Below are positions 1 through 9,092 of a stretch of DNA of 39,944 bases, piece by piece (position 1 is the stretch's first letter; every line of letters begins with the position of its first letter). The notes under the pieces were generated by a model. The model saw nothing but the letters and a program-made list of their open reading frames with translations. It ran no database searches and had not been told where the DNA came from. Origin of the DNA: Rhodobacter sp. CACIA14H1 (GTDB lineage Bacteria > Pseudomonadota > Alphaproteobacteria > Rhodobacterales > Rhodobacteraceae); the NCBI GenBank assembly GCA_000500915.1, contig AYNO01000011.1:1-39944 (forward strand), in the 5' to 3' direction. The position numbers were made by a program, and so were the translations under genes.

Positions 1-1412
1 GACCTGCCGGGGACCTATCTGTCGGTCCGGCCCGCCCCTGCACCTGCGCCGCGTCTGCTGGCCTTCAATCGCCGGCTGGCCGAGGGGTTGGGGCTGGATG
101 CTGCCGCGCTGGAGGCGGAGGCGGCGTCGGTCCTGTCGGGGGCGGCGGTGCCGGAGGGGGCGGAGCCGGTGGCGCAGGCCTATGCGGGCCACCAGTTCGG
201 GGGATTTTCGCCGCAACTGGGGGACGGGCGGGCGCTGCTGCTGGGCGAGGTGGTGGACCCTGCGGGGCGGCGCTGGGATATCCAGTTGAAAGGGTCGGGG
301 CGGACGCCGTTTTCGCGGGGCGGGGATGGGCTGGCCGCCGTCGGGCCGATGTTGCGGGAATATGTGATGGGCGAGGCGATGGCGGCGCTGGGCATCCCCA
401 CGACGCGGGCGCTGGCGGTGGTGGCGACGGGTGCGCCGGTGCTGCGCGAGACGGAATTGCCCGGCGCGGTGCTGACGCGGGTGGCGGCAAGCCATATCCG
501 CGTGGGGACGTTCCAGTTCTTTGCGGCGCGGGGCGACGTGGCGCAGGTGCGCAAGCTGGCCGATTACACCATTGCGCGGCATTATCCTGAAGTGGCGGGG
601 GCGGAGAACGCTTATGTCGCGCTGTTCGATGCAGTGATCGGGCGGCAGGCGCGGCTGATCGCGCAATGGATGGGGGTTGGGTTCATCCACGGCGTGATGA
701 ACACCGACAACATGGCCCTGTCGGGCGAGACGATCGATTACGGCCCCTGCGCCTTCATGGAAGGCTATGCGCCGGGGACGGTGTTTTCATCCATCGATCA
801 CGGCGGGCGCTATGCCTATGCGAACCAGCCCCTGATCCTTGGGTGGAATCTGGCGCGGCTGGCCGAGGCTTTGCTGCCCCTGTTCCATGAGGATCAGGAC
901 CGGGCCGTGGATATTGCCAACGGCTATCTCGAAGCGATTGCCGGTCGCTATCGGGCGGAATGGGTCGGGGTGATGCGGGCCAAACTGGGGCTGGCGGGGG
1001 CCGAGGAGGGCGACGCTGCGCTGGCCGACGACCTGCTGGCGGCGATGGGCAGCGCGGGACGGGGCAGGGGGCGGACTGGACGCTGACCTTCCGGCGGCTG
1101 GCGGGGGCGGTGGGGGGCGATGCATCGGCCATCGCGCCGCTGTTCGGCGAGGCTGCCGCGCTGCGGGCATGGTTGCCGCGCTGGCAGGCAAGGCTGGCGC
1201 CCGATGCGGCCGAGCGGATGAGGGCGGCGAATCCGGCCGTGATCCCCCGCAACCACAAGGTCGAGGAGGCGCTGGCGGCGGCGACGGCGGGGGATATGGG
1301 GCCGTTCGGGGCGCTGGTCGCGGCAGTGTCCGAGCCCTTTGTGGAGCGGGAGGCCTATATGCTGCCCGCGCCGCAGGGATTTGGCCGTTACGTCACCTAT
1401 TGCGGGACGTAA
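1..1412 (+). pseudogene. selO: SelO/YdiU family protein AMPylase, 5'-truncated by the window edge and frameshifted
   Basis: SelO proteins are pseudokinase-fold enzymes that transfer AMP to protein Ser/Thr/Tyr residues. Reading frame 1 from base 1 carries family blocks such as [54 protein letters not shown] and CAFMEGY. That frame runs into a stop at 1084-1086. Family-typical sequence then continues in frame 3 ([28 protein letters not shown]) to the usual SelO end FGRYVTYCGT. A single missing base between about 1045 and 1075 explains the change; adding one G to the run at 1047-1049 restores a continuous protein. The N-terminus lies upstream of the window. Family assignment is strong. Whether the break is a real mutation or a sequencing error cannot be settled from sequence alone. 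Confidence 0.85.
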
Positions 1413-1448
1413 GTTGACGTCCGCGCGGGGGCGGGTAAGCATCCGCGC

Positions 1449-2006
1449 ATGAACGGACGGTCGGATATCCATGACAGGCTGGCTGCGCAGTTGCGGGCTG
1501 CCCGCAAGGCGCGGGGGCTTTCGCTGGACGCGGTGGCGAAGCTGTCGGGCGTATCGCGGTCCATGGTCAGCCAGATCGAACGCGGGGAAAGTTCGCCCAC
1601 GGTGGCGACGCTGTGGAACCTGACGCAGGCCTTGCAGGTGGATTTCGCGGGGCTGCTGGAGGGCAAGCCCGCGCCGGGGATCGAAGTGACCCATGCCGCC
1701 GCGGCGCCCGTCATCGCCCGGGGTGCGGGGGTGCGCATCCGCATCCTGTCGCCCGCCGAGGCGGTGGGGGAGCACGAGGTCTATGATCTGGGCTTCGAGG
1801 CGGGGGCGGCGCTGGTGTCGGAGCCGCATTCGCCCGGTTGCCGCGAGCATCTGACGGTGATCGCGGGGCATCTTTCCGTGCGGTCGGGCGAGGACGAGGA
1901 ACGGCTTGGCCCCGGCGACACGGCCCGCTATGCGGCGGACCGTGCCCATGCGATCCGGGCCGAAGGCGGCGCGGCGCGGGCCATCCTGATCGTGCAGGGA
2001 AGCTGA
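1449..2006 (+). CDS. XRE-family regulator with C-terminal cupin domain
   Basis: A 185-residue one-component regulator. Residues about 10-65 form a helix-turn-helix of the Cro/CI type (LRAARKARGLSLDAVAKLSG, VSRSMVSQIERGESSPTVATL). Residues about 105-180 form a small cupin-like beta-barrel (SEPHSPGCREHLTVIAGHLS, LGPGDTARYAADRAHAIRAE) that in this family senses a small ligand. Proteins of this architecture usually repress nearby amino-acid, polyamine or transport genes. No obvious target operon is adjacent: selO ends 36 bases upstream and a two-component gene follows about 150 bases downstream. The ATG at 1449 is the only start consistent with the HTH boundary. The ligand cannot be inferred. Confidence 0.85.
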   Translation: MNGRSDIHDRLAAQLRAARKARGLSLDAVAKLSGVSRSMVSQIERGESSPTVATLWNLTQALQVDFAGLLEGKPAPGIEVTHAAAAPVIARGAGVRIRILSPAEAVGEHEVYDLGFEAGAALVSEPHSPGCREHLTVIAGHLSVRSGEDEERLGPGDTARYAADRAHAIRAEGGAARAILIVQGS

Positions 2007-2159
2007 GCGTTTCCGATTGGAACGGGTTGCGAAACGATCCGTTCGTGAGACCGGATAATGATTTTTAACGCGACGGATTGACGCAAGGTCAGCCACGCTC
2101 CACTTTCGGTTGATCCACGGGACGGGAAACCTGTGGATCTGGCGCTGCGGGGGGTGCCC

Positions 2160-2546
2160 ATGGACGGTTTGAACCGCATCCTGCATGTGGAGGATGACGA
2201 GGATATCCTGATGATCGCCCGGTTGGCGCTGGCCGATCTGGGCGGGTTCGAGGTCATGCAATGCGCTTCGGGGGCCGAGGCGATCGAGAAGGCGGCGGCC
2301 TTCGGGCCGGACCTTCTGTTGCTGGATTACATGATGCCCGGCATGAACGGGATGCAGACCCTGCAGGCGCTGCGGGGGCAGGAAGGTCTGGCCGGGGTGC
2401 CGGCGCTTTTCATGACGGCGAAGGCAATGGATGCCATCGAGGGTGACATGGCCGCCATGGGTGTGCTGGGGCGGATCACCAAGCCCTTCGATCCGGTGAC
2501 CCTGTCGGACGAGATCCGGCGCTACTGGGCGCAGCGCGGGCGCTGA
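2160..2546 (+). CDS. CheY-like single-domain response regulator
   Basis: A stand-alone receiver of 128 residues with no output domain. The acidic pocket is EDDED (residues 11-15), the phosphoacceptor is Asp56 in LLLLDYMMPGM, the conserved Thr/Lys are in MTAKA and TKPFD. I chose the ATG at 2160 rather than the in-frame GTG at 2133, because the receiver beta-1 strand begins only a few residues after it. The gene converges on the Hpt gene and the two stop codons abut as TGATCA. A receiver with no output domain, next to an Hpt and a histidine kinase, fits an intermediate or terminal phosphorelay partner. Which kinase feeds it is inference from position. Confidence 0.88.
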   Translation: MDGLNRILHVEDDEDILMIARLALADLGGFEVMQCASGAEAIEKAAAFGPDLLLLDYMMPGMNGMQTLQALRGQEGLAGVPALFMTAKAMDAIEGDMAAMGVLGRITKPFDPVTLSDEIRRYWAQRGR

Positions 2547-2897
2547 TCAGGCGGTCGCCGCGTCGATTTCCGCCAGCAGCGCCGCAAGGGCGGCGGGCAG
2601 GGGTTCGGGCAGTTCCAGCGGATCCGCCGCCTTTTGCCACGGGTCCAGCAGGTCGTCGGCAACACCTGCCGCGCGACCGAGCGCATCGAAGCCGAGGGTG
2701 AGGGCAACCCCCCTGATCTTGTGGGCGTCTTCCTGCAGTTGCCGCATGAGGGCGGGCGGTGGCAGAGCGTCATGCGCGGCAAGGAATGTGGCAAGACGTT
2801 CGCGCCGCGGGGCCAGCGATGCCAGGAAATGTGCGCGGATCGGGGCAAGCCGTGCAACGAGGTCTGCGTGCTGGGGAACGTCTGCGTGGAAGGTCAT
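2547..2897 (-). CDS. Hpt-domain histidine phosphotransfer protein
   Basis: A 116-residue, mostly helical protein. It has the Hpt signature DAHKIRGVALTLGFDALG, with His59 as the predicted phosphoacceptor followed by the family's K-x-x-G. It likely shuttles phosphate between receivers in a phosphorelay. It lies 5 bases downstream of the histidine kinase gene on the same strand, so the two are probably co-transcribed, and it converges directly on the CheY-like receiver. The leading and trailing helices are short, and no other domain is present. The function is confident from the motif; its partners are inferred from gene order. Confidence 0.85.
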   Translation of the reverse strand: MTFHADVPQHADLVARLAPIRAHFLASLAPRRERLATFLAAHDALPPPALMRQLQEDAHKIRGVALTLGFDALGRAAGVADDLLDPWQKAADPLELPEPLPAALAALLAEIDAATA

Positions 2898-2902
2898 GGT
2901 CT

Positions 2903-4324
<1,422 letters not shown>

Positions 4325-4329
4325 CGCGG

Positions 4330-4725
4330 TCAGTGCAGGCGGAGGCGGCGCAGGACGTCGGCCGCGAATTCCGCAGGGGCGGGGATCAGTTGCTCGGGAT
4401 GGGACAGGCGACGGAAGTCGAGCAGCAGGAAGGTCGTGTCGATGCAGGTCGTCCGATGCGGGATGTAGTCGGACTGGACGAAGGTGCCTTCGGCTTCGAT
4501 CGCGTCACCGACCGACACGTCTTCCAGAAAGCGTTCGATGAGGAAAGGATCGGTGAGGGTGTAGGTCGTGCGGTGCGGATAGGGATTGCGTCCCGGACGG
4601 TCCAGCGAGGGTTCGAGGGCGGGTTCCAGCGACAGATCCACCAGCAGGCGCCGTTCGGGGCGTTCCAGGAGGAGGAACTCCGCCACTTCGGCGAAAAGTC
4701 TGAAGGTCTGGAAGTAGCGCGCCAT
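4330..4725 (-). CDS. Conserved-looking protein of unknown function in the kinase operon
   Basis: A 131-residue protein I do not recognise. I chose the ATG at 4725 over an upstream ATG at 4818, because the extra 31 residues are low-complexity and the sequence after MARYFQTFRLFAEVAEFLLL looks structured. No signal peptide or membrane span is evident. Two stretches carry similar tyrosine/histidine/threonine-rich motifs, NPYPHRTTYTLTDPF and SDYIPHRTTCIDTTF, perhaps an internal duplication or a symmetric binding site. It is the first gene of the apparent operon with the histidine kinase and the Hpt, so an accessory role in that phosphorelay is possible but only inferred. Confidence 0.6.
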   Translation of the reverse strand: MARYFQTFRLFAEVAEFLLLERPERRLLVDLSLEPALEPSLDRPGRNPYPHRTTYTLTDPFLIERFLEDVSVGDAIEAEGTFVQSDYIPHRTTCIDTTFLLLDFRRLSHPEQLIPAPAEFAADVLRRLRLH

Positions 4726-5321
4726 GACGGCCCCCGAATCTGACACCCGTTCCGGTGCCTGTCCGATTCGCCGCCCGTCGCGGAGTAGGGGCGGGGGGAT
4801 CGGGTGGCAGCCGGTCAAGTAACGTTAATGGCGGGGCAAATGGACCAATTTATGGTCGCCATGCGGTGTTTTGTGGCGGGAAAGGGTCAGCGGGACGAGT
4901 CGGGCGCAGGGATCGGGCTGATTCACGGCAGGGCGGGCCGCTGACCGGCCGATTGATTGTTTCTTCGGCGTCAACGGTCGCCATAGGCGGCGTTCCGCCG
5001 ATTTGTAGGAAAAGGGAAAGCCCGCCTAAATGCGGAGGATGAACCTTGACCCACAAGATATTGTATATCCATGCATATTTGACTTTGCGATTTTGCCACA
5101 GTTATGCCCAGTTCCGCGTAAACGACTAAAATCGCTTGGCTTTTCGCCGTCAGACATGCCTTCGTTGTTTACGAATATTAATTTTGTGGAGCGCCATGGT
5201 CAGCCTTCCTCCCCACAGGCGGGACACCCGGTTTTCCGAGGTGGCCGGGGCCGAAGGACCGGACGGGGGAGAGAACCCCCGCCTCGCCGGCGCTGTCGAG
5301 GCAAGTAGGCCAGGAAATTTG
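4726..5321. other. Gene-free AT-enriched region upstream of luxI
   Basis: No protein here looks real. The stretch from about 5030 to 5200 is clearly more AT-rich than its surroundings and probably carries the luxI promoter. It includes an imperfect 14-base palindrome, ATATCCATGCATAT, at 5065-5078. I see no convincing lux box. The segment 5200-5321 is in frame with luxI but low in quality as protein, so I treat it as leader. Confidence 0.4.
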
Positions 5322-5909
5322 ATGCTGACGACGACGTTATCCTTCCAGAACATGCACCAGCATGGCGACCTGTTCGTCAATCTGCTGCGGGCGCGTCGGA
5401 AGTCCTTTATCATAAAGAACAATTGGCGCCTTCCCGAAGCGGAGGGCATGGAGTTCGACCAGTATGACACCCCTGCCAGCCGCTGGATCGCCGTGCATGA
5501 GCAGGGCGATGTCCTGGCGGGTGTGCGCCTGACGCCGACCACGGCACGGGTCGGCATGTACAGCTACATGATCCGCGACGCGCAGCGCGGGATGCTGGAG
5601 TCGATCCCGTCCGACCTGATGGATTTCGAGGCGCCGGTGGATCCGAAGATCTGGGAGGCGTCGCGCATCTTCGTGGCCAATTCGGTCCCGGCGCGGCTGC
5701 GCAAGAAGGTGCAGGGCGATCTGATGTACGAGATGATCCGCACCGCACGGTCGCTGGGGGCGCAGAAGATCATCGCCTTCGGCCCGGCGGTCTGGCCGCG
5801 CTGGATCGGGCGGCTGGGCCTGAGGGCGCAGCCTGCCGGACCTGTCATGGAGATCGACGGCGTGAAGGTTCAGGTCGCGGTGATGGACCTGGACCCGCGG
5901 CTGCATTGA
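5322..5909 (+). CDS. luxI: LuxI-type acyl-homoserine-lactone synthase
   Basis: A 195-residue autoinducer synthase. LuxI enzymes make N-acyl-homoserine lactones from S-adenosylmethionine and an acyl-ACP, releasing methylthioadenosine. The invariant residues are present at near-canonical spacing: Arg25, Phe29, Trp35, the FDQYD block (Asp46, Asp49), Arg69 in GVRLTPT, and Glu112/Arg115 in WEASRIFV. The ATG at 5322 has AGGAA just upstream and gives the usual N-terminal length; in-frame starts at 5136 and 5196 would add an atypical extension. No luxR homologue is in the window, which is unusual for a first-choice pair. The 3' end overlaps a convergent response-regulator gene by 65 bases. Confidence 0.88.
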   Translation: MLTTTLSFQNMHQHGDLFVNLLRARRKSFIIKNNWRLPEAEGMEFDQYDTPASRWIAVHEQGDVLAGVRLTPTTARVGMYSYMIRDAQRGMLESIPSDLMDFEAPVDPKIWEASRIFVANSVPARLRKKVQGDLMYEMIRTARSLGAQKIIAFGPAVWPRWIGRLGLRAQPAGPVMEIDGVKVQVAVMDLDPRLH

Positions 5910-6951
5910 GTTCGCCGCGCAGGCGGGCAAGGTCGTCGGCCAGCATCTGGCGCAGCATCCCTTCATAGGCGCTGCGCTCCTGTTCGCCGCGGTATCGTGC
6001 GAGCGAGCGTTGCGGCAGCGACCGGGGCGGGGCGGGCGTGCGGCCCACCAGTTCCAGCTTCTGTTCCACGGCGGCGGCGGCCTTGTTGACCGATTGCAGC
6101 GATCCGAAACGCGTGAAGGCCCCCAGCGACGACCGGTCGCCCACGACCACATGCAGGCCCTGACCGGCGAGGATCGAGTCGTTGATGTGGGTTTCGATAT
6201 CGGCCGGTGTCAGCCGGCTGCGGCTGTGCCCGACGCAGAGGAAGATGCCGTTGCCGCGATAGGACAGGACCGATCCTTCGCCTTCGGTCGCCTCGGCCAG
6301 CGCCTGCCCGACAAGGCGGAGGCGGGCAAGGAATTCGGCGGGGCGGTGTTCGGCATGGATGCGTTCGATGTCCGTGACCTTGGTGGCGAAGACGTTGGAG
6401 GTGAAGAGTTTCGCCCGCGTCAGGGTCAGGATGTAGTTTTCGAAGGACAGGTAGGAGATGGCGCGGGGCACCCCGCCGATGTCGAGCGGGTCGGCGAGCG
6501 ACAGGGTGGGCAGCGTCTTGAGTTCGCGCTTGAGCCTTTCGATCGTGGTCAGCCCGTCCTCGACGCGGTTGCGTTCTTCCACCAGACGGTGGGCCATGCC
6601 GATTCGGGCCGAGACTTCCAGCAGGTCGAAGGGTTTGGTGATGTAATCGGTTGCGCCGGCCATGAAGGCCCGTTCGATGTAGTCGCGCTGCGACATCGCG
6701 GTCAGCATCAGGATCGGGCGGTGCTGGTAGGCGGAAAGGCTGCGGAGTTCGCGGCAGAGGGCGATCCCGTCCATGCCCGGCATCTGGATATCGAGCAGGA
6801 GGCAGTCGAAGGGAACGGTCGTGGCGGCCACGATCCCCAGCGCCTCGTGCGCGGATCGGGCGCGGGCGATGCGTTCGTGGCCCTGCAGCGTGAGCGCCTC
6901 GGACAGCAGGTCGAGGATCGTTTCGTCGTCATCGACGGCCAGGATTTTCAT
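5845..6951 (-). CDS. Response regulator with degenerate GGDEF-like C-terminal domain
   Basis: A 368-residue protein. The N-terminus is a standard receiver (VDDDE near residue 7, phosphoacceptor Asp54 in LLLDIQMPGMDG, Lys in TKPFD). A linker with helical character (RNRVEDGLTTIERLKRELKT) leads to a C-terminal region that reads like a nucleotide-cyclase fold without its catalytic signature. The segment SYRGNGIFLCVGHS sits where R-x-GGDEF would be expected, so diguanylate cyclase activity is unlikely. The start at 6951 places the beta-1 strand at the very N-terminus; an upstream in-frame extension to 7194 is poor sequence. The last 65 bases are antisense to luxI, so expression of the two may interfere. 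Confidence 0.78.
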   Translation of the reverse strand: MKILAVDDDETILDLLSEALTLQGHERIARARSAHEALGIVAATTVPFDCLLLDIQMPGMDGIALCRELRSLSAYQHRPILMLTAMSQRDYIERAFMAGATDYITKPFDLLEVSARIGMAHRLVEERNRVEDGLTTIERLKRELKTLPTLSLADPLDIGGVPRAISYLSFENYILTLTRAKLFTSNVFATKVTDIERIHAEHRPAEFLARLRLVGQALAEATEGEGSVLSYRGNGIFLCVGHSRSRLTPADIETHINDSILAGQGLHVVVGDRSSLGAFTRFGSLQSVNKAAAAVEQKLELVGRTPAPPRSLPQRSLARYRGEQERSAYEGMLRQMLADDLARLRGELNAAAGPGPSPRPEPSRRRSP

Positions 6952-7189
6952 GCGGCAACCAGCCTGTGAGGGATGTCCGAAACACCCACACCCGATACCG
7001 CCCGGCCGGACTTCCGGGCGGAGACACACGCCACGCACGATGAACACGCCCTGTCTGTCTGCGGAAAACGTGTCCAGAGAAGGGCAGAAATCCGGCGAAG
7101 CGCACAAAAGGACGGGAAAGACCGACGGAAGGTGTCTTTGTTTCCAAAGGGCGGTGTCCGGCAGGACGGGCAGGGATGTGCCAGCCTGC

Positions 7190-7223
7190 GTCAAAATATT
7201 TCATGCAAGGAATATTATTTGAC
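7190..7223. promoter_or_regulatory. Dyad operator upstream of tmm
   Basis: Outer arms GTCAAA (7190-7195) and TTTGAC (7218-7223) are exact inverted repeats, with inner AT-rich arms ATATTTC and GGAATAT around a short centre. The block AAAATATTTC (7193-7202) followed by GGAAtATtaTTTG (7209-7221) resembles elements upstream of the permease and dmmD. The right arm overlaps the likely -35 of tmm, so the bound protein would touch RNA polymerase. Confidence 0.55.
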
Positions 7224-7248
7224 GGACAATCATCCCGCCGTTTAGCCT
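7219..7248 (+). promoter_or_regulatory. Probable tmm promoter
   Basis: TTGACG at 7219-7224 is a near-consensus -35. TAGCCT at 7243-7248 is a weak -10 at 18-base spacing. Transcription would begin near 7255, leaving a leader of about 33 bases before the GTG start. The -35 is embedded in the right arm of the dyad. Confidence 0.45.
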
Positions 7249-7287
7249 TCCCGCAAACCAGACCAAAAAGATGACATGGAGGGTGAT

Positions 7288-8631
7288 GTGAAGAAGCGCG
7301 TTGCGGTGATCGGCGCCGGGCCGTCGGGGCTTGCCCAGCTCAGGGCGTTCCAGTCGGCGAAGGCGAAGGGGGCGGATATCCCCGAAATCGTCTGTTTCGA
7401 GAAGCAGGCGAACTGGGGCGGGTTGTGGAACTACACATGGCGGACCGGGCTGGATGAGCACGGGGAACCGGTGCATTGTTCCATGTACCGCTACCTTTGG
7501 TCGAACGGGCCGAAGGAAGGGCTGGAATTCGCGGATTATTCCTTCGAAGAGCATTTCGGCAAGCAGATCGCGTCCTACCCCCCGCGGGCGGTGCTGTTCG
7601 ACTATATCGAGGGCCGCGTGAAGAAGGCGGGCGTGCGGGACTGGATCCGGTTCTGCACCACGGTGCGGATGGTCAATTACAACAAGGACAAGGGCAATTT
7701 CACGGTCACGGTCCATGACCTGAAGGCCGACCGGATGTATTCCGAGGAGTTCGACAACGTCATCGTCGCCTCGGGGCATTTCTCGGTGCCGAACGTGCCG
7801 GAATATCCGGGATTCGACCGGTTCAACGGGCGCGTCCTGCATGCCCATGATTTCCGCGATGCGCGTGAATTCGCGGGCAAGGACCTGCTTCTGCTGGGGT
7901 CGTCCTATTCGGCCGAGGATATCGGGTCGCAGTGCTGGAAATACGGGGCGAAGTCGATCACGGTCGCCTATCGCAACGCGCCCATGGGCTTCAAATGGCC
8001 CGACAACTGGAAAGAGGTTCCGAAGCTGGAACGGGTGGACGAGAACACCGCCTATTTCGCGGATGGCACCAGCAAGAAGATCGACGCGATCATCCTTTGC
8101 ACCGGCTACAAGCACCATTTCCCCTTCCTGCCCGATGACCTTCGGCTGAAGACGGCGAACCGGCTGGCGACGGCGGATCTGTATAAGGGCGTGGTCTGGG
8201 TCCATAATCCCAAGCTGTTCTATGTCGGGATGCAGGACCAGTGGTTCACCTTCAACATGTTCGACGCGCAGGCCTGGTGGGTGCGCGACGCGATCATGGG
8301 GCGGATCGCGATTCCGCAGGACAAGGCGGCGCTGGTGGCGGATGTCGAGGACCGGGTCGCCCGCGAGGATGCGGGGCAGGATGCCCATGACGCCATCCAC
8401 TACCAGGGCGACTATGTGAAGGAGCTGATCGCCGAGACGGACTATCCGTCCTTCGACGTGGATGGCGCCTGCGAGGCCTTCTTCGAATGGAAGGACCACA
8501 AGAAGGCGGACATCATGGGTTTCCGCAACAACGCCTACAAGTCGGTGATCACGGGGTCGATGGCGCCGGTCCACCACACGCCCTGGAAGGACGCGCTGGA
8601 GGACAGCATGGAAAGCTATCTGCGGAACTGA
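7288..8631 (+). CDS. tmm: Trimethylamine monooxygenase (flavin-containing monooxygenase)
   Basis: A 447-residue enzyme oxidising trimethylamine to trimethylamine N-oxide with NADPH, FAD and O2. The FAD-binding glycine motif GAGPSG is at residues 9-14, the class-B FMO fingerprint [11 protein letters not shown] at 179-189, and the NADPH motif GSSYSAED at 204-211. Blocks such as [18 protein letters not shown] and [12 protein letters not shown] are typical of bacterial Tmm rather than of general FMOs. I prefer the GTG at 7288: GGAGGG at 7278-7283 lies 4 bases before it, whereas the in-frame ATG at 7276 has no ribosome-binding site. The context with tdm and dmmDABC strongly supports the role. A strong terminator follows. 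Confidence 0.93.
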   Translation: MKKRVAVIGAGPSGLAQLRAFQSAKAKGADIPEIVCFEKQANWGGLWNYTWRTGLDEHGEPVHCSMYRYLWSNGPKEGLEFADYSFEEHFGKQIASYPPRAVLFDYIEGRVKKAGVRDWIRFCTTVRMVNYNKDKGNFTVTVHDLKADRMYSEEFDNVIVASGHFSVPNVPEYPGFDRFNGRVLHAHDFRDAREFAGKDLLLLGSSYSAEDIGSQCWKYGAKSITVAYRNAPMGFKWPDNWKEVPKLERVDENTAYFADGTSKKIDAIILCTGYKHHFPFLPDDLRLKTANRLATADLYKGVVWVHNPKLFYVGMQDQWFTFNMFDAQAWWVRDAIMGRIAIPQDKAALVADVEDRVAREDAGQDAHDAIHYQGDYVKELIAETDYPSFDVDGACEAFFEWKDHKKADIMGFRNNAYKSVITGSMAPVHHTPWKDALEDSMESYLRN

Positions 8632-8649
8632 GTCCGGTTCCCGCAACAG

Positions 8650-8684
8650 GGGGCCCCGCCGGAAGGCGGGGCCCCTTTGCTTTT
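8650..8684 (+). terminator. Rho-independent terminator of tmm
   Basis: Arms GGGGCCCCGCC (8650-8660) and GGCGGGGCCCC (8665-8675) pair perfectly around a GGAA loop and are followed by TTTGCTTTTT. It ends the tmm transcript, so the downstream permease needs its own promoter. Confidence 0.9.
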
Positions 8685-8763
8685 TGCCGAGGCGGGCATG
8701 GAGACGGTCGTATCGGTGCTGCTTTCTTGCGCAATGGGCGGTTGAAATTTCGCTAGACAGGAA

Positions 8764-8792
8764 AAAACTTTCGCTGACGGTAAAAATTTTGC
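8764..8792. promoter_or_regulatory. Shared A-tract motif upstream of the permease
   Basis: AAAACTTTC (8764-8772), CTGA (8774-8777) and an A5T4 block (8782-8790) occur at exactly the same spacing as in the element before dmmD. This is the only AT-rich patch between tmm and the permease. It lies about 300 bases upstream of the permease start, implying a long leader. Confidence 0.5.
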
Positions 8793-9092
8793 TTTGCGGG
8801 TGGGGCGTGGTGCGACACATTCATATCCGTGGCGCAACAGATGACCGGAGCGGGCATGGCGTTTTCACGATCAGCAAGGATGCGGGGGCGCCCTGACGGC
8901 CCGTCGGGGCGGCGCAGGGGCATACCGTCCGGACCGCAACAGCACGGAGCGGATCGCGGGAGAGGCGCCACGGGATGACGGGCCGGCCCGTCCCGGCCCG
9001 CAGCAGGGCCGGTGCGGCACAACAGCAAACCCGGAGCGCCGGCGGGAAAAGGCCACGCAACCGGGACCAACAGGGAACAAGGGAGTCAAGGA
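8793..9092 (+). other. Long GC-rich leader upstream of the permease
   Basis: Roughly 300 bases without a credible gene. Short self-complementary patches are present, such as GACGGGCC/GGCCCGTC around 8969-8984. I match no known riboswitch class. It may simply be an untranslated leader. Confidence 0.3.

Larger units (their letters stand above)
6952..7287. promoter_or_regulatory. Divergent intergenic region between the response regulator and tmm
   Basis: These 336 bases separate divergent genes and hold no credible coding sequence. The tmm-proximal part is AT-rich and contains the dyad and promoter listed separately. The proximal part towards 6952 should carry the promoter of the response regulator, but I cannot identify it. 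Confidence 0.5.

Noticed and set aside
2133-2159. GTG 2133 as the start of the CheY-like receiver
   Set aside because: The receiver's first strand begins right after ATG 2160, and the nine extra residues are not typical.
4755-5056. Small open frames upstream of luxI
   Set aside because: No family resemblance, no ribosome-binding site, and the region behaves as promoter DNA.
5136-5321. N-terminal extension of LuxI from 5136 or 5196
   Set aside because: The canonical Arg25/Phe29 spacing and the AGGAA before 5322 fit the shorter start; the extension reads as random.
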